NCBI GenBank assembly: GCA_030627625.1 | Contig: DAOURR010000007.1 | Location: 1-50,974, forward strand | Direction: 5' to 3' | DNA: 50,974 nucleotides | From: UBA3103 sp002365855 | GTDB taxonomy: Bacteria; Bacillota; Desulfotomaculia; Desulfotomaculales; Pelotomaculaceae | Shown here: piece by piece, positions 8,720 through 17,015 of the stretch | Layout of the letters: each line of letters begins with the position of its first letter | Position numbering within the stretch: position 1 is the stretch's first letter | Made by a program: the position numbers and the translations under genes | The notes under the pieces: model-generated | Database searches by the model: none | What the model was told of the DNA's origin: nothing | Seen by the model: the letters and a program-made list of their open reading frames with translations, nothing else

Positions 8720-9391
8720 ATGAAAATACTGCTGGTTGAAGACGAAAAGCAGCTTTCAGAGGCACTGGCCCAACTTCTCATGAAAAGTAAATATGTAGTT
8801 GATACCGTATATGATGGAGAGGCCGGACTCGACAATGCCCTGACAGGAATTTATGATGTGATCGTGTTAGACATAATGCTGCCGAAGCTAAATGGATTAG
8901 AAATGCTAAAGGAATTACGCGCAAACGGTATATCCACGCCTACAATACTTCTCACGGCAAAAGGTGAGACAAATGATAAGGTTGCAGGTCTGGACTGTGG
9001 AGCAGATGACTATCTTACCAAACCCTTTTCATCGGAGGAACTGCTGGCAAGAATCAGAGCTTTATGCAGGCGCAAAGGCGAGATTATCATCGATAATATT
9101 TTGACATTTTCTGATTTTCGTCTTAACCTGTCGACTTATGAACTTGAAGGAAGAAAAAGCAGCGTGAGGCTTACATTAAAGGAATTTGAGATTATGAAAT
9201 ATATTATGCACAGGCCAAATCGAGTCGCCACTAAGGATGACCTTATCGCCAAGGTGTGGGGCTTTGATTCTGATGCCTTGTATAACAATATCGAAGTATA
9301 TATCTCGTTTTTAAGGAAAAAACTTCTGCATATAGGCACGAAAGCAACTATAACAACGCTCAGGGGCATTGGCTATAAGCTGGAGGGGTAG
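8720..9391 (+). CDS. OmpR/PhoB-family response regulator
   Basis: 223 residues. The receiver domain (1-115) has acidic residues at 8-9, phospho-acceptor D51 in VLDIMLPKLNG and the conserved K in DDYLTKPFSSEEL. The C-terminal winged-helix DNA-binding domain (about 125-222) ends in YISFLRKKL...TLRGIGYKLEG, the OmpR-class signature. The histidine kinase starts 2 bases after the stop. The divergent VTC-DUF4956-CotH cassette shares its upstream region and is the most likely local target (inference). The signal is unknown. Confidence 0.95.
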   Translation: MKILLVEDEKQLSEALAQLLMKSKYVVDTVYDGEAGLDNALTGIYDVIVLDIMLPKLNGLEMLKELRANGISTPTILLTAKGETNDKVAGLDCGADDYLTKPFSSEELLARIRALCRRKGEIIIDNILTFSDFRLNLSTYELEGRKSSVRLTLKEFEIMKYIMHRPNRVATKDDLIAKVWGFDSDALYNNIEVYISFLRKKLLHIGTKATITTLRGIGYKLEG

Positions 9392-9393
9392 AA

Positions 9394-10596
9394 GTGTTTA
9401 ACAAGCTGAAAAGAAAATTTGTGATGATTAACATGTCTTTACTGACCATTGTTTTTATTGCAATATTTTCTGTTATTTATATGTTAACCGCCATTAGCGG
9501 TGAGCGCCAAATAGCCTCTTCGATGCATAACATTATGTTCTCTCCGCCCCGCCCGTTTCCCGACAATCCTGTGGTGGCGACCAGTATAGTTGTGGATTTA
9601 GATAAACAGGACAACATATTAAATTCATTTTCATATATGAATATTAACAAGGAAACGATAGAACAGGCTGTATTGCTGGCATCTGAAAGCGAGAGTCTGA
9701 CGGCAAATATAAAGTTAGGAGATACATACTATGCTTTTCTCAAAAGATCAACTCCACAGGGTACAAAGCTGGTATTTGTTGACAGAACACTACACCAGAA
9801 AAATCTTAACAACCTTCTGGTAATCTTTATTTTAGTGGGAAGTATCAGCCTGGTGCTGCTGCTTTCAATCAGCATATATTTTGCCAACAGAGCGATAAGA
9901 CCTATTAAAGAGATGTTTGAAAAACAAAAGCAGTTTATAGCAGACGCTTCACATGAGCTCAAAACCCCGCTGACAGTAATAAAAACTAATACAAGCCTAA
10001 TTTCGACAAACAGCGAAAAATCCGTAAAAAGCCAGGCCAAATGGCTAGAATATATTTGTTTGCAGGTAGATAAAATGTCAAGTCTTGTTGATGATATGCT
10101 TTCTTTAGCTAAGTATGATTACGCTGAACAGTCTTCATTTTTTATTGATTTTGACTTAAGTAAAACACTGAACAGCTCTGTTTTGTCTTTTGAAGCAATA
10201 TTATTTGAAAAGAACATAGAGTTAAACGCGCAAATACAGCCGGATATTTTTTTGAACGGTGAAAAGGAGAGTATTAAACGGCTAATCAACATTTTAATGG
10301 ACAACGCAGTAAAAAATACACCGGAAAACGGAAGCATTTCAGTTAAGCTTGGATGTGACAAGAATAAAGTTGAAATTGCAGTAAAAAATACGGGCACAGG
10401 TATTCCATCGGAGCATATTGAAAAAATATTTGAGCGTTTTTATCGTGTGGACACCTCCCGCTCAAAAGAAAGCGGCGGTTACGGAATAGGATTATCCATC
10501 GCCAAATCAATTGTAGAGCAGCACAAGGGAAAAATCTACGCCCAGAGCAATGTCGGGACCGACACCACTTTTATTGTGATACTGCCGTACAGGTAG
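9394..10596 (+). CDS. Membrane sensor histidine kinase
   Basis: 400 residues. Two membrane helices (about 10-32 and 141-163) flank a roughly 105-residue extracytoplasmic sensor. A short linker leads to the HisKA box FIADASHELKTPLT with phospho-acceptor H187. The HATPase domain follows, with N-box LINILMDNAVKNTPENG and G-boxes around GTGIP and GYGIGLSIAKSI. The GTG start overlaps the GGAGGGG ribosome-binding site at the end of the response-regulator gene, so translation is probably coupled. It partners the regulator encoded immediately upstream. Confidence 0.95.
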   Translation: MFNKLKRKFVMINMSLLTIVFIAIFSVIYMLTAISGERQIASSMHNIMFSPPRPFPDNPVVATSIVVDLDKQDNILNSFSYMNINKETIEQAVLLASESESLTANIKLGDTYYAFLKRSTPQGTKLVFVDRTLHQKNLNNLLVIFILVGSISLVLLLSISIYFANRAIRPIKEMFEKQKQFIADASHELKTPLTVIKTNTSLISTNSEKSVKSQAKWLEYICLQVDKMSSLVDDMLSLAKYDYAEQSSFFIDFDLSKTLNSSVLSFEAILFEKNIELNAQIQPDIFLNGEKESIKRLINILMDNAVKNTPENGSISVKLGCDKNKVEIAVKNTGTGIPSEHIEKIFERFYRVDTSRSKESGGYGIGLSIAKSIVEQHKGKIYAQSNVGTDTTFIVILPYR

Positions 10597-10607
10597 ATCA
10601 TCTTAGT

Positions 10608-10636
10608 TTGATTTTTAGATATCTCTCCAGTATAAT
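10608..10636 (+). promoter_or_regulatory. Promoter of the hutP-like/aroH operon
   Basis: TTGATT (10608-10613), a 17-base spacer and a perfect TATAAT (10631-10636). Transcription should start near 10643, leaving a leader of about 70 bases before ATG 10715. Confidence 0.7.
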
Positions 10637-10666
10637 ATTACCAGGAGATTCTGTTTGCGGCTCTTA

Positions 10667-10689
10667 ACACTCCTGTGGGAGTGTATTTT
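10667..10689 (+). terminator. Terminator-like hairpin in the hutP-like leader
   Basis: ACACTCC (10667-10673) pairs with GGAGTGT (10678-10684) around a TGTG loop, followed by ATTTT. It lies between the promoter and the ribosome-binding site, where it could act as an attenuator. The same ACTCC-N4-GGAGT core recurs in the aro leader terminator at 11817-11840. Confidence 0.5.
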
Positions 10690-10714
10690 AATTGGGCGGG
10701 AGGAATGGCGGCGC

Positions 10715-11134
10715 ATGTCTCAATTCGGAAGCCGCAAGGTAGCACGGGTTGCTATTGAAATGGCGCTGACTGATACCAGGGAGCAGGAGAAAGAATACAA
10801 ACTGCGTTTTTCCAAAGAAGGCATCAGGACGGCGGCCGTGGATTACGGCGGAGATTTTATTTCATCTGTAAACAAGATCATTGAGAGGGCTGTGGTAGCG
10901 TCCAAGCGCGAGGGAGTGATCAGGGATGTGCACGCCGATGAAGGCGCGGTGGCCGGGGCGGCCCGGGAGGCTCTTTCACAGGTAATGCCCAAGGCCCTGG
11001 GCTTTAATGTCGGCGGCAAGATAGGAATTGCCAGGAAGGATGACCATATCAGCGTTGCTATTTTTTTTGGTGTCGGCCTTCTGCACCTGGATGAGGTCGC
11101 CATCGGGCTAGGCCACAGGGCGGTCCAGTCATAA
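10715..11134 (+). CDS. HutP-family RNA-binding regulator
   Basis: 139 residues from the ATG behind GGGAGG. An upstream in-frame TTG at 10655 would run translation through the leader hairpin and is less likely. The protein resembles HutP, the histidine- and metal-dependent antiterminator of B. subtilis hut. Recognisable parts are an N-terminal helix, the helix IIERAVVASKREGVI, then AAREAL, and the C-terminal segment GKIGIAR...HISVAIFFGVG with EVAIGLGHRAV. It is clearly divergent from true HutP and no hut genes are present. It sits 22 bases before aroH and ahead of the aro operon, whose leader contains an intrinsic terminator. A role as a ligand-dependent antiterminator of aromatic biosynthesis is an inference from that context. 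Confidence 0.8.
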   Translation: MSQFGSRKVARVAIEMALTDTREQEKEYKLRFSKEGIRTAAVDYGGDFISSVNKIIERAVVASKREGVIRDVHADEGAVAGAAREALSQVMPKALGFNVGGKIGIARKDDHISVAIFFGVGLLHLDEVAIGLGHRAVQS

Positions 11135-11156
11135 TCTGTGAGAAGGAGACGGGGGA

Positions 11157-11531
11157 TTGTCAAAAACAGTTTTGAGAGGGATTCGCGGGGCCATCACAGT
11201 CGAGCGTAATTCCGCAGAGGAAATTGTGTCAGCGACGAGGGAACTTCTACAAACCATAATTAACGAAAACGAACTCGACCCCGAAGATATTGCGAGCGCC
11301 TTTTTTACCGTTACCGCGGACTTGAATGCCGAGTTTCCCGCGTCTGCTGCAAGGGAGATGGGCTGGAAATACGTTCCCCTTCTTTGCAGTACGGAAATTG
11401 ATGTTCCGGGAAGGCTCGGCAGGTGCATCCGGGTTCTGGTGCACGTCAACACACAAAAATCTCAAATAGACTTGAAACATATTTACCTGAGGGATGCCGC
11501 CCGTCTCAGGGAGGATCTGCTGCCCCAGTAG
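11157..11531 (+). CDS. aroH: Chorismate mutase, AroH type
   Basis: 124 residues, the usual length of the monofunctional AroH-class trimeric chorismate mutase, which converts chorismate to prephenate in the cytosol. Family motifs present are RGIRGAITVERNSAEEI at the start, FFTVTADLNAEFPASAAR, and PLLCSTEIDVPGRLGRCIRVLVHVN containing the active-site Arg and Cys region. The TTG start lies behind AAGGAG. The product feeds TyrA encoded downstream, and the gene is co-transcribed with the HutP-family gene. Confidence 0.95.
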   Translation: MSKTVLRGIRGAITVERNSAEEIVSATRELLQTIINENELDPEDIASAFFTVTADLNAEFPASAAREMGWKYVPLLCSTEIDVPGRLGRCIRVLVHVNTQKSQIDLKHIYLRDAARLREDLLPQ

Positions 11532-11720
11532 AATAAAATAAATTATATTATATAGGTAATTAAAAAGATCATTTAAAGCAGTTTTTCTCCCTGGCTAAAA
11601 ATATATCCCAAATATATGGATAAGAACTGGAATAAAACAGTTGCCAGGTCAATTAACGGTATGCTAAGATTAATTTTGTAGCATGGTTGTTTATCTTCAG
11701 GGTGGTTTTCACCCGGCCCA

Positions 11721-11742
11721 AAAGCTGCGCTTTTGCAGCTTT
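11721..11742 (+). other. Stem-loop in the aro leader
   Basis: AAAGCTGC (11721-11728) pairs perfectly with GCAGCTTT (11735-11742) around a six-base loop. A small GGGTG/CACCC hairpin (11700-11714) precedes it. These are the upstream elements of the 370-base aroH-aroF gap. The region has no T-box motif. Confidence 0.5.
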
Positions 11743-11759
11743 AATTAAAAGAAGGTTCC

Positions 11760-11816
11760 ATGAAGGACGGTAGTATGGTAGGGGAGGCGATAAGTTTGAG
11801 CTTATGGTCTAGTTGA
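11760..11816 (+). CDS. Possible leader peptide of the aro operon
   Basis: An 18-codon ORF, MKDGSMVGEAISLSLWSS, with GAAGG before its ATG. Its stop lies directly before the terminator hairpin at 11817. An internal TTG (11795), behind a stronger GGGGAGG, would give the shorter MSLWSS. It contains one Trp codon three positions from the stop. Placement next to the terminator is what a translational attenuator would look like, but a single Trp codon is weak evidence. Confidence 0.3.
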   Translation: MKDGSMVGEAISLSLWSS

Positions 11817-11840
11817 GCACTCCTCCGGGAGTGCCTTTTT
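11817..11840 (+). terminator. Intrinsic terminator/attenuator in the aroF leader
   Basis: GCACTCC (11817-11823) pairs with GGAGTGC (11828-11834), followed by C and TTTTT. It lies 63 bases before the aroF start and inside its leader. It may end the hutP-like/aroH transcript or attenuate the aro operon conditionally. UAG triplets at 11771, 11779 and 11810 precede it and would be candidate HutP-type contacts. Confidence 0.75.
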
Positions 11841-11902
11841 GACATTGTGGAAAACATATTATTAATCGATTTTTACCTAGGCAGTTAGGAGGTTAGACTA
11901 TA

Positions 11903-12919
11903 ATGATTGTGGTTATGAATCACCGGGCAAGTGATGATGAAATAGAAGCCCTGATGGTCCGGCTTGAGAAAAGTGGTTTTCAAATTCACCTGTCCCGTGG
12001 TGTTGAACGCACTATTATAGGCGCTATAGGAGACAAGGCTCGCCTGATGGGAATAAACCTGGAAGCCATGCCGGGTGTGGAAAAAGTTGTTCCTATCTTG
12101 CAGCCGTATAAATTAGCCAGCAGGACTTTCCAGGATAAAGGCACGGTGGTTAAGGTCGGGAATTTGGAAATTGGCGGCGAGACAGTGCATGTCATGGCTG
12201 GCCCGTGCGCGGTTGAAAGCAGGGAACAGCTTCTGGAAGCGGCGCGTGTAGTACGGGAGGCGGGCGCGACCATACTGCGAGGCGGGGCGTTCAAACCCAG
12301 GACCTCGCCATATTCCTTCCAGGGTCTTGAGGAAGAGGGTCTGGAACTGCTGGCCGAGGCCAGGGAGGCGACGGGTCTCTTGATTGTGACTGAAGTGATG
12401 GATGCCAGGACGCTTCCCCTGGTCACACAGTATACGGATATACTGCAAATTGGGGCACGCAATATGCAAAACTTCTTCCTGCTGAGGGAAGTAGCTAAAA
12501 CGGATAAGCCGGTTGTGCTGAAGAGGGGGCCTTCCTGCACTATTGAAGAGTGGCTGATGGCTGCAGAATACATCATGTCTGGCGGTAACTACAATGTGAT
12601 TCTCTGCGAAAGGGGTATTCGCAGTTTTGAAAGCTATACCAGGAACACTCTTGACCTTACAGCCGTACCCGCTGCCAAGTACCTTTCCCATCTTCCAGTA
12701 ATAGTTGACCCCAGTCATGCAATAGGGAAGTGGCGGTTAGTGCCGCCTATGGCCAAGGCAGCCCTGGCCGCTGGGGCGGACGGCTTAATCGTGGAAATGC
12801 ACCCCAACCCGGCCGAGGCGCTTTGTGATGGGCCACAATCCCTTACTCCGGCCAATTTTACTGACATGATGGACGATTTGAGGCGTGTAGCTGCTGTAAT
12901 GGGGAGGAAGATGCATTGA
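11903..12919 (+). CDS. aroF: 3-deoxy-7-phosphoheptulonate synthase (DAHP synthase)
   Basis: 338 residues. It condenses phosphoenolpyruvate and erythrose-4-phosphate in the first step of aromatic biosynthesis. An N-terminal ferredoxin-like regulatory domain (about 1-70, MIVVMNHRASDDEIEALM) precedes the TIM barrel, as in the Thermotoga-type enzyme, which is feedback-inhibited by aromatic amino acids. Barrel motifs include MAGPCAVESREQ, GGAFKPRTSPYSFQGL, QIGARNMQNF, LKRGPSCTIEEWL and DPSHAIGKW, carrying the expected Cys, His, Glu and Asp metal ligands. The ATG follows TAGGAGG. Its stop overlaps the tyrA start. Confidence 0.97.
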   Translation: MIVVMNHRASDDEIEALMVRLEKSGFQIHLSRGVERTIIGAIGDKARLMGINLEAMPGVEKVVPILQPYKLASRTFQDKGTVVKVGNLEIGGETVHVMAGPCAVESREQLLEAARVVREAGATILRGGAFKPRTSPYSFQGLEEEGLELLAEAREATGLLIVTEVMDARTLPLVTQYTDILQIGARNMQNFFLLREVAKTDKPVVLKRGPSCTIEEWLMAAEYIMSGGNYNVILCERGIRSFESYTRNTLDLTAVPAAKYLSHLPVIVDPSHAIGKWRLVPPMAKAALAAGADGLIVEMHPNPAEALCDGPQSLTPANFTDMMDDLRRVAAVMGRKMH

Positions 12920-14019
12920 AACCGGACTTTGGCCGGGTCGCCATCATCGGTGTCGGGCTCATCGGCGGCTCACTGGGCATGTCTCTATGTGCCAGGGCTG
13001 TTGCCGAAGAAGTTGTAGGGGCGGGTTCAAGAGTAGATAACTTACAGCTTGCCGTGGAGCATAGCGCCATTCACCGCTATGCTGAGACGCCTGCCGATGG
13101 GGTGGCCGGAGCTGAACTGGTGATTATAGCCACTCCGGTCAGCGCAACCATTCCTCTTCTGGCGGAACTTGCTCCCTATCTGGCCCCTGGGGCCGTTGTG
13201 ACGGATGTTGGCAGCGTCAAGGCCGAAATAGTCCGGGAAGCGGAGAATTTATTGCCTCCTGGAATAACTTTTGTTGGCGGGCACCCAATGGCTGGCTCAG
13301 AGCATGCGGGGATTATGGGCGCTGATCCTTACTTGTTTGAAAACGCCTTTTATGTACTGACACCAACTCAAAGGACCTGTCGTAAAGCACTCAAGGCGGT
13401 CAAAAGACTTGCTTTTGCCGTGGGCGCCAGAGTAATCGAGATGGAGCCGGAGCGGCATGACCTGGCCGTAGCGGCTGTTAGTCATCTGCCCCATCTGTTG
13501 GCTGCTGCCCTTGTTAATACAGTGGCGCAGATGCCTGAGAGCGATGCGATGCTGCCTCTGGCTGCCGGGGGGTTCCGGGACACTACCCGGATCGCTGCCG
13601 GTAATCCGTTGATGTGGAGGGATATTTTTACGGCTAACCGCAGTCAGGTACTAAGCATGATCAAACATTTTAAAACGGAGCTGGATATCTTTGAGGCGAT
13701 GATTCAGAATGGCAATGGTGATGAAACCCGGAAAAGACTGGAACAGGCACAGGCGGCTCGTCTGTCGCTGCCGTCTAAAACAAAAGGATATCTGCCTCAG
13801 TTGTTTGAAGTAGTGTTAACCGTTCCAGACCAGCCTGGAGTGATCGGAGCATTTTCCGCCCATCTTACAGAGCGTGGCATAAATATCTGCGATATTGAAA
13901 TTCTTAGAGTGCGCGAGGGTGAAGGGGGCACAATCAGGTTGGGGTTTGCCTCCGCGCTGGAGCAGGATAATGCTCTAAAGGTTCTCATGGAGGAAGGCTA
14001 CACGGTCAGAAAGCGGTAA
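12916..14019 (+). CDS. tyrA: Prephenate dehydrogenase with ACT domain
   Basis: 367 residues. It oxidises prephenate to 4-hydroxyphenylpyruvate for tyrosine synthesis. The Rossmann motif IGVGLIGGSLG (11-21) binds NAD. VGGHPMAGSEHAG and VAAVSHLPHLLA are catalytic-domain signatures, and GGFRDTTRIAAGNPLMWRDI is typical of the dimerisation region. A C-terminal ACT domain (about 297-367, FEVVLTVPDQPGVIGAFSAHL) probably mediates tyrosine feedback. The TTG start overlaps the aroF stop in TTGA, showing translational coupling. Confidence 0.95.
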   Translation: MKPDFGRVAIIGVGLIGGSLGMSLCARAVAEEVVGAGSRVDNLQLAVEHSAIHRYAETPADGVAGAELVIIATPVSATIPLLAELAPYLAPGAVVTDVGSVKAEIVREAENLLPPGITFVGGHPMAGSEHAGIMGADPYLFENAFYVLTPTQRTCRKALKAVKRLAFAVGARVIEMEPERHDLAVAAVSHLPHLLAAALVNTVAQMPESDAMLPLAAGGFRDTTRIAAGNPLMWRDIFTANRSQVLSMIKHFKTELDIFEAMIQNGNGDETRKRLEQAQAARLSLPSKTKGYLPQLFEVVLTVPDQPGVIGAFSAHLTERGINICDIEILRVREGEGGTIRLGFASALEQDNALKVLMEEGYTVRKR

Positions 14020-14122
14020 GCGCGGATACTTCGGGTTGGCAAGCTTAATATTTGTGATCTAAACGGCTTAAAGCTTCTGCTTAACTTGCAGGGCTTAATC
14101 CAAAAAGAGGTGATCAAAAAGG

Positions 14123-15421
14123 TTGAGTAATATGCATATTAGTCCCGCAGGCTGCCTGCAGGGTATGGTAACCGTGCCTGGAGACAAGTCGATCTCTCAC
14201 CGGGCGGTTATGCTAGGCGCTCTGGCAGAAGGGGTTACTCTAATCAATAATTTCCTGCCAGGTGAGGACTGCCTTTCAACAATTGATTGTTTTAGAAAAC
14301 TAGGCATTAAAATAGAAGGACCGGAAAACGGCATTGTCAGAGTACATGGTCGCGGGCTGTTTGGCCTTGAAGAACCGCAGGAAGTTCTTGACGCGGGTAA
14401 CTCCGGTACCACCATGCGGCTTATTCTGGGCATATTAGCCGGTCAGCCCTTCTTCAGCGTAATAACGGGTGATGAATCCCTCCGGAAGCGCCCTATGGCC
14501 AGGGTTACCAAACCACTGAACCTGATGGGAGCGCGTATAGAGGGCAGGCATAACGGCACACTGGCGCCCTTGTCAGTGCGAGGTGGCGGTTTGCGCTCGT
14601 TAAATTACGAGTCTCCGGTAGCCAGTGCCCAGGTCAAGTCGTCTATTATGTTTGCCGGCTTGTATGCGGAGGGAGAGACCGTGGTAACCGAACCGTGTCG
14701 TTCCAGGGACCACACAGAGCGTATACTCAGGTATTTTGGCGCTGAAATAACGGTGTCTGGCAATACAATCGGGGTCAAAGGTTTTCCCCGCTTAACCGCG
14801 AGGGAGATTACGGTTCCTGGGGATGTGTCTTCCGCAGCGTTCCTGATGGTGGCTGCGTCTTTACTGCCGGGCTCTGATCTTGTTATCAGCAATGTTGGCA
14901 TAAATCCAACCAGAAGTGGTATTATCGAGGTTTTGGCCAGGATGGGTTCTGACATTAAAATTCTTGGAGAGCGGGAAGAAGGCGGAGAACCTGTTGCTGA
15001 TATACGTGTGCGCTATGCCGGCAGGTTATCCGGCGTGACGCTGGGTGGGGAATTGATCCCGTCACTGATTGATGAGGTTCCGGCTCTTGCTGTAGCTGCT
15101 GCGCTGGCCGATGGGATAACCGAGATACGCAATGCAGGTGAACTGAGGATTAAAGAGAGCGACAGGATTGCAGCCATAGCCGGCATGCTTTCAGGTTTCG
15201 GCGCTAACACCGCAGAACTTCCGGATGGCCTGCTGATCCATGGTGGGAGGACATTGACGGGATGCGAATGTGAGTCCCAGGGTGATCACCGCATTGCCAT
15301 GGCCGCGGCTATAGCCGGGCTGCTGGCCAGAAGTAACACTGTTGTTCAGGGTTCTGAGTGTATCGATGTTTCTTTTCCTGGATTTTATGATCTATTAGAT
15401 AGTATTAAAACAGATACTTAA
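14123..15421 (+). CDS. aroA: 3-phosphoshikimate 1-carboxyvinyltransferase (EPSP synthase)
   Basis: 432 residues, the normal length. It transfers enolpyruvyl from PEP to shikimate-3-phosphate. Motifs seen are VPGDKSISHRAVMLGAL (substrate Lys/Ser/Arg), LDAGNSGTTMRLILG, SLRKRPMARV, the SAQVKSSIMFAGLYA region and RIKESDRIAA. The TTG at 14123 follows AGAGGTGAT at a suitable distance, and ATG 14132 is an in-frame alternative. A 103-base gap separates it from tyrA with no terminator seen, so it probably belongs to the same transcript. Confidence 0.96.
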   Translation: MSNMHISPAGCLQGMVTVPGDKSISHRAVMLGALAEGVTLINNFLPGEDCLSTIDCFRKLGIKIEGPENGIVRVHGRGLFGLEEPQEVLDAGNSGTTMRLILGILAGQPFFSVITGDESLRKRPMARVTKPLNLMGARIEGRHNGTLAPLSVRGGGLRSLNYESPVASAQVKSSIMFAGLYAEGETVVTEPCRSRDHTERILRYFGAEITVSGNTIGVKGFPRLTAREITVPGDVSSAAFLMVAASLLPGSDLVISNVGINPTRSGIIEVLARMGSDIKILGEREEGGEPVADIRVRYAGRLSGVTLGGELIPSLIDEVPALAVAAALADGITEIRNAGELRIKESDRIAAIAGMLSGFGANTAELPDGLLIHGGRTLTGCECESQGDHRIAMAAAIAGLLARSNTVVQGSECIDVSFPGFYDLLDSIKTDT

Positions 15422-15626
15422 ACATATGTGTTTCAGGTTCACCGGTCAGCTCATGTGTGGCAAAGAAACGGCTGCCCTGGGTTTTTGAAAAACAATCTGC
15501 ATTAAAAAGTTTTCAGGTAGAATAATACATCCTGGTAGGGTTTTTCCTGTCAGGTCTTTTATTTTGCAACCAAAAAAAAAAAAGGAAAAAATATCATAGT
15601 GTCGAAGTATCTAAAATGTATTTGTT

Positions 15627-15657
15627 TTCATTAGATTACTTCATTAGATTACTTCAT
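15627..15657 (+). repeat. Short tandem repeat upstream of cmk
   Basis: TTCATTAGATTAC occurs twice head to tail (15627-15639 and 15640-15652), followed by the partial copy TTCAT. It lies in the AT-rich 250-base gap between aroA and cmk, where I see no other element apart from a run of A residues near 15573-15584. Confidence 0.8.
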
Positions 15658-15675
15658 TGCTTGCAGGGAGAGGCT

Positions 15676-16353
15676 ATGGATTGTTACACCAATATTGCCA
15701 TAGATGGGCCTGCCGGGGCCGGGAAAAGCACCGTTGCAAGAATGGTAGCAAAGAAGCTCGGCTTCCTGTACATAGATACAGGGGCTATGTACCGTGCGGT
15801 GACGCTTAAAGCGCTCCGCGACGGGATAGACCTTAAAGAACAGGACATCCTCGGCCGGTTGGCCGCCACGACTACGGTGATACTGAAGTCTGACGGCTCT
15901 AAACCGAGAGTGTTTTTAAACGGGGAAGATGTTACAGATGAGATTCGCAGCCAGGCTGTTTCTAATAGTGTATCACACGTTGCCATTGTTCCTGCAGTTA
16001 GGGAGCGCCTGGTTGAGATGCAGAGAGCCATGGCGCGGGGAGGCGGAGTGGTGATGGAAGGTCGGGATATTGGGACGGTTGTTCTGCCCGACGCCCCGGT
16101 CAAGATTTTTCTGACCGCATCTTCCCGGGAAAGAGCAAAAAGGCGCAGGGAAGAATTAGCTGTTAAAGGTACCCTGATCGATCCGCTCCAGATGGAAAAG
16201 GAGATTAACGAGAGAGATCATATCGATACATCCAGGGATACAGGCCCACTGGTACCAGCTGCGGACGCTCAGATTATTGACAGCTCATCTCTTACTGTTG
16301 AACAGGTGGTTGAATTAATTGTTGCCAGGGTTTCAGCGGGGGAAGAAACGTGA
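15676..16353 (+). CDS. cmk: Cytidylate kinase
   Basis: 225 residues. It phosphorylates CMP and dCMP with ATP. The P-loop IDGPAGAGKSTVARMVAKKLG lies near the start, followed by YIDTGAMYRAVT (nucleotide-binding) and VMEGRDIGTVVLPDA. The LID region is about RERAKRRREEL. The ATG 15676 has GGGAGAGG just upstream; a longer in-frame extension to 15616 lacks a ribosome-binding site. In many Firmicutes cmk neighbours aroA and rpsA or ispH, as here. Its stop overlaps the plsC start. Confidence 0.96.
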   Translation: MDCYTNIAIDGPAGAGKSTVARMVAKKLGFLYIDTGAMYRAVTLKALRDGIDLKEQDILGRLAATTTVILKSDGSKPRVFLNGEDVTDEIRSQAVSNSVSHVAIVPAVRERLVEMQRAMARGGGVVMEGRDIGTVVLPDAPVKIFLTASSRERAKRRREELAVKGTLIDPLQMEKEINERDHIDTSRDTGPLVPAADAQIIDSSSLTVEQVVELIVARVSAGEET

Positions 16354-16937
16354 TGTACAGGCTGCTTAAGTTTCTTGCCCGGGTCATCCTGTTGGTCTTC
16401 AGGCGCTGGGAGATTCTTGGGAAGGAAAACCTCCCCGGTAGCGGAGGGCTCATAATAGTATCAAATCACGTCAGCTACTGGGACCCGGTAGTTGCAATTT
16501 GCGCGTTTGATCGCAAGGTTCACTTTATGGCCAAGTCTGAGCTTTTCGACATTCCTCTGGTAGGTTACGCTGTACGGGTCTCAGGGGCATTTCCGGTACG
16601 GCGTGACAAGTCTGACAGGAAGGCCATCCGGACGGCGCTTGCTCTTCTTAAACAGGGGCAGGTTGTAGGGGTATTCCCGGAAGGGACCAGAAGTCACTCG
16701 GGAGATCTGCTCAAGCCTCACCTGGGTGCGGCAATGCTTGCGATTAAGGCTGGTGTGCCGATGCTTCCGGTAGCACTCAGCGGAACCAGGGGGTTGTTTG
16801 GTAAAATAACAGTTTATGTCGGGGAGCCTATTCACCGCAGTGGTGGCGAGAAAGCTACCAAGGCCGATCTCGAACAAGCCAGCGACCAGGCGATGGATCA
16901 GATTATGACGTTACTCGAAAACAGGAAAGTTTCGTAG
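16353..16937 (+). CDS. plsC: 1-acyl-sn-glycerol-3-phosphate acyltransferase
   Basis: About 194 residues. It acylates lysophosphatidic acid to phosphatidic acid at the membrane. It carries the acyltransferase motif NHVSYWDPV (H-x4-D), the FPVRRDKSDRKAI region and FPEGTRSHSG. An N-terminal hydrophobic stretch (about 4-18) associates it with the membrane. ATG 16353 overlaps the cmk stop by one base; GTG 16350 is an in-frame alternative. Together with plsY and gpsA about 10 kb downstream it covers most of phosphatidic-acid synthesis. Confidence 0.93.
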   Translation: MYRLLKFLARVILLVFRRWEILGKENLPGSGGLIIVSNHVSYWDPVVAICAFDRKVHFMAKSELFDIPLVGYAVRVSGAFPVRRDKSDRKAIRTALALLKQGQVVGVFPEGTRSHSGDLLKPHLGAAMLAIKAGVPMLPVALSGTRGLFGKITVYVGEPIHRSGGEKATKADLEQASDQAMDQIMTLLENRKVS

Positions 16938-17015
16938 GAACGATAAAATAGATAAGTATCAGGAGGATTCTTAGTTCTCAAGCGATGTTCTGAGGGTTTG
17001 AAAAGCGGTGATGCT

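Noticed and set aside
11532..11902. T-box riboswitch before aroF
   Set aside because: The T-box sequence (AGGGTGGNACCGCG) and specifier loop are absent; GGGTGG at 11700 is part of a small local hairpin.
12113..12718. Minus-strand ORFs opposite aroF and other biosynthetic genes
   Set aside because: They are shadows of well-identified genes with no ribosome-binding sites or domain features.
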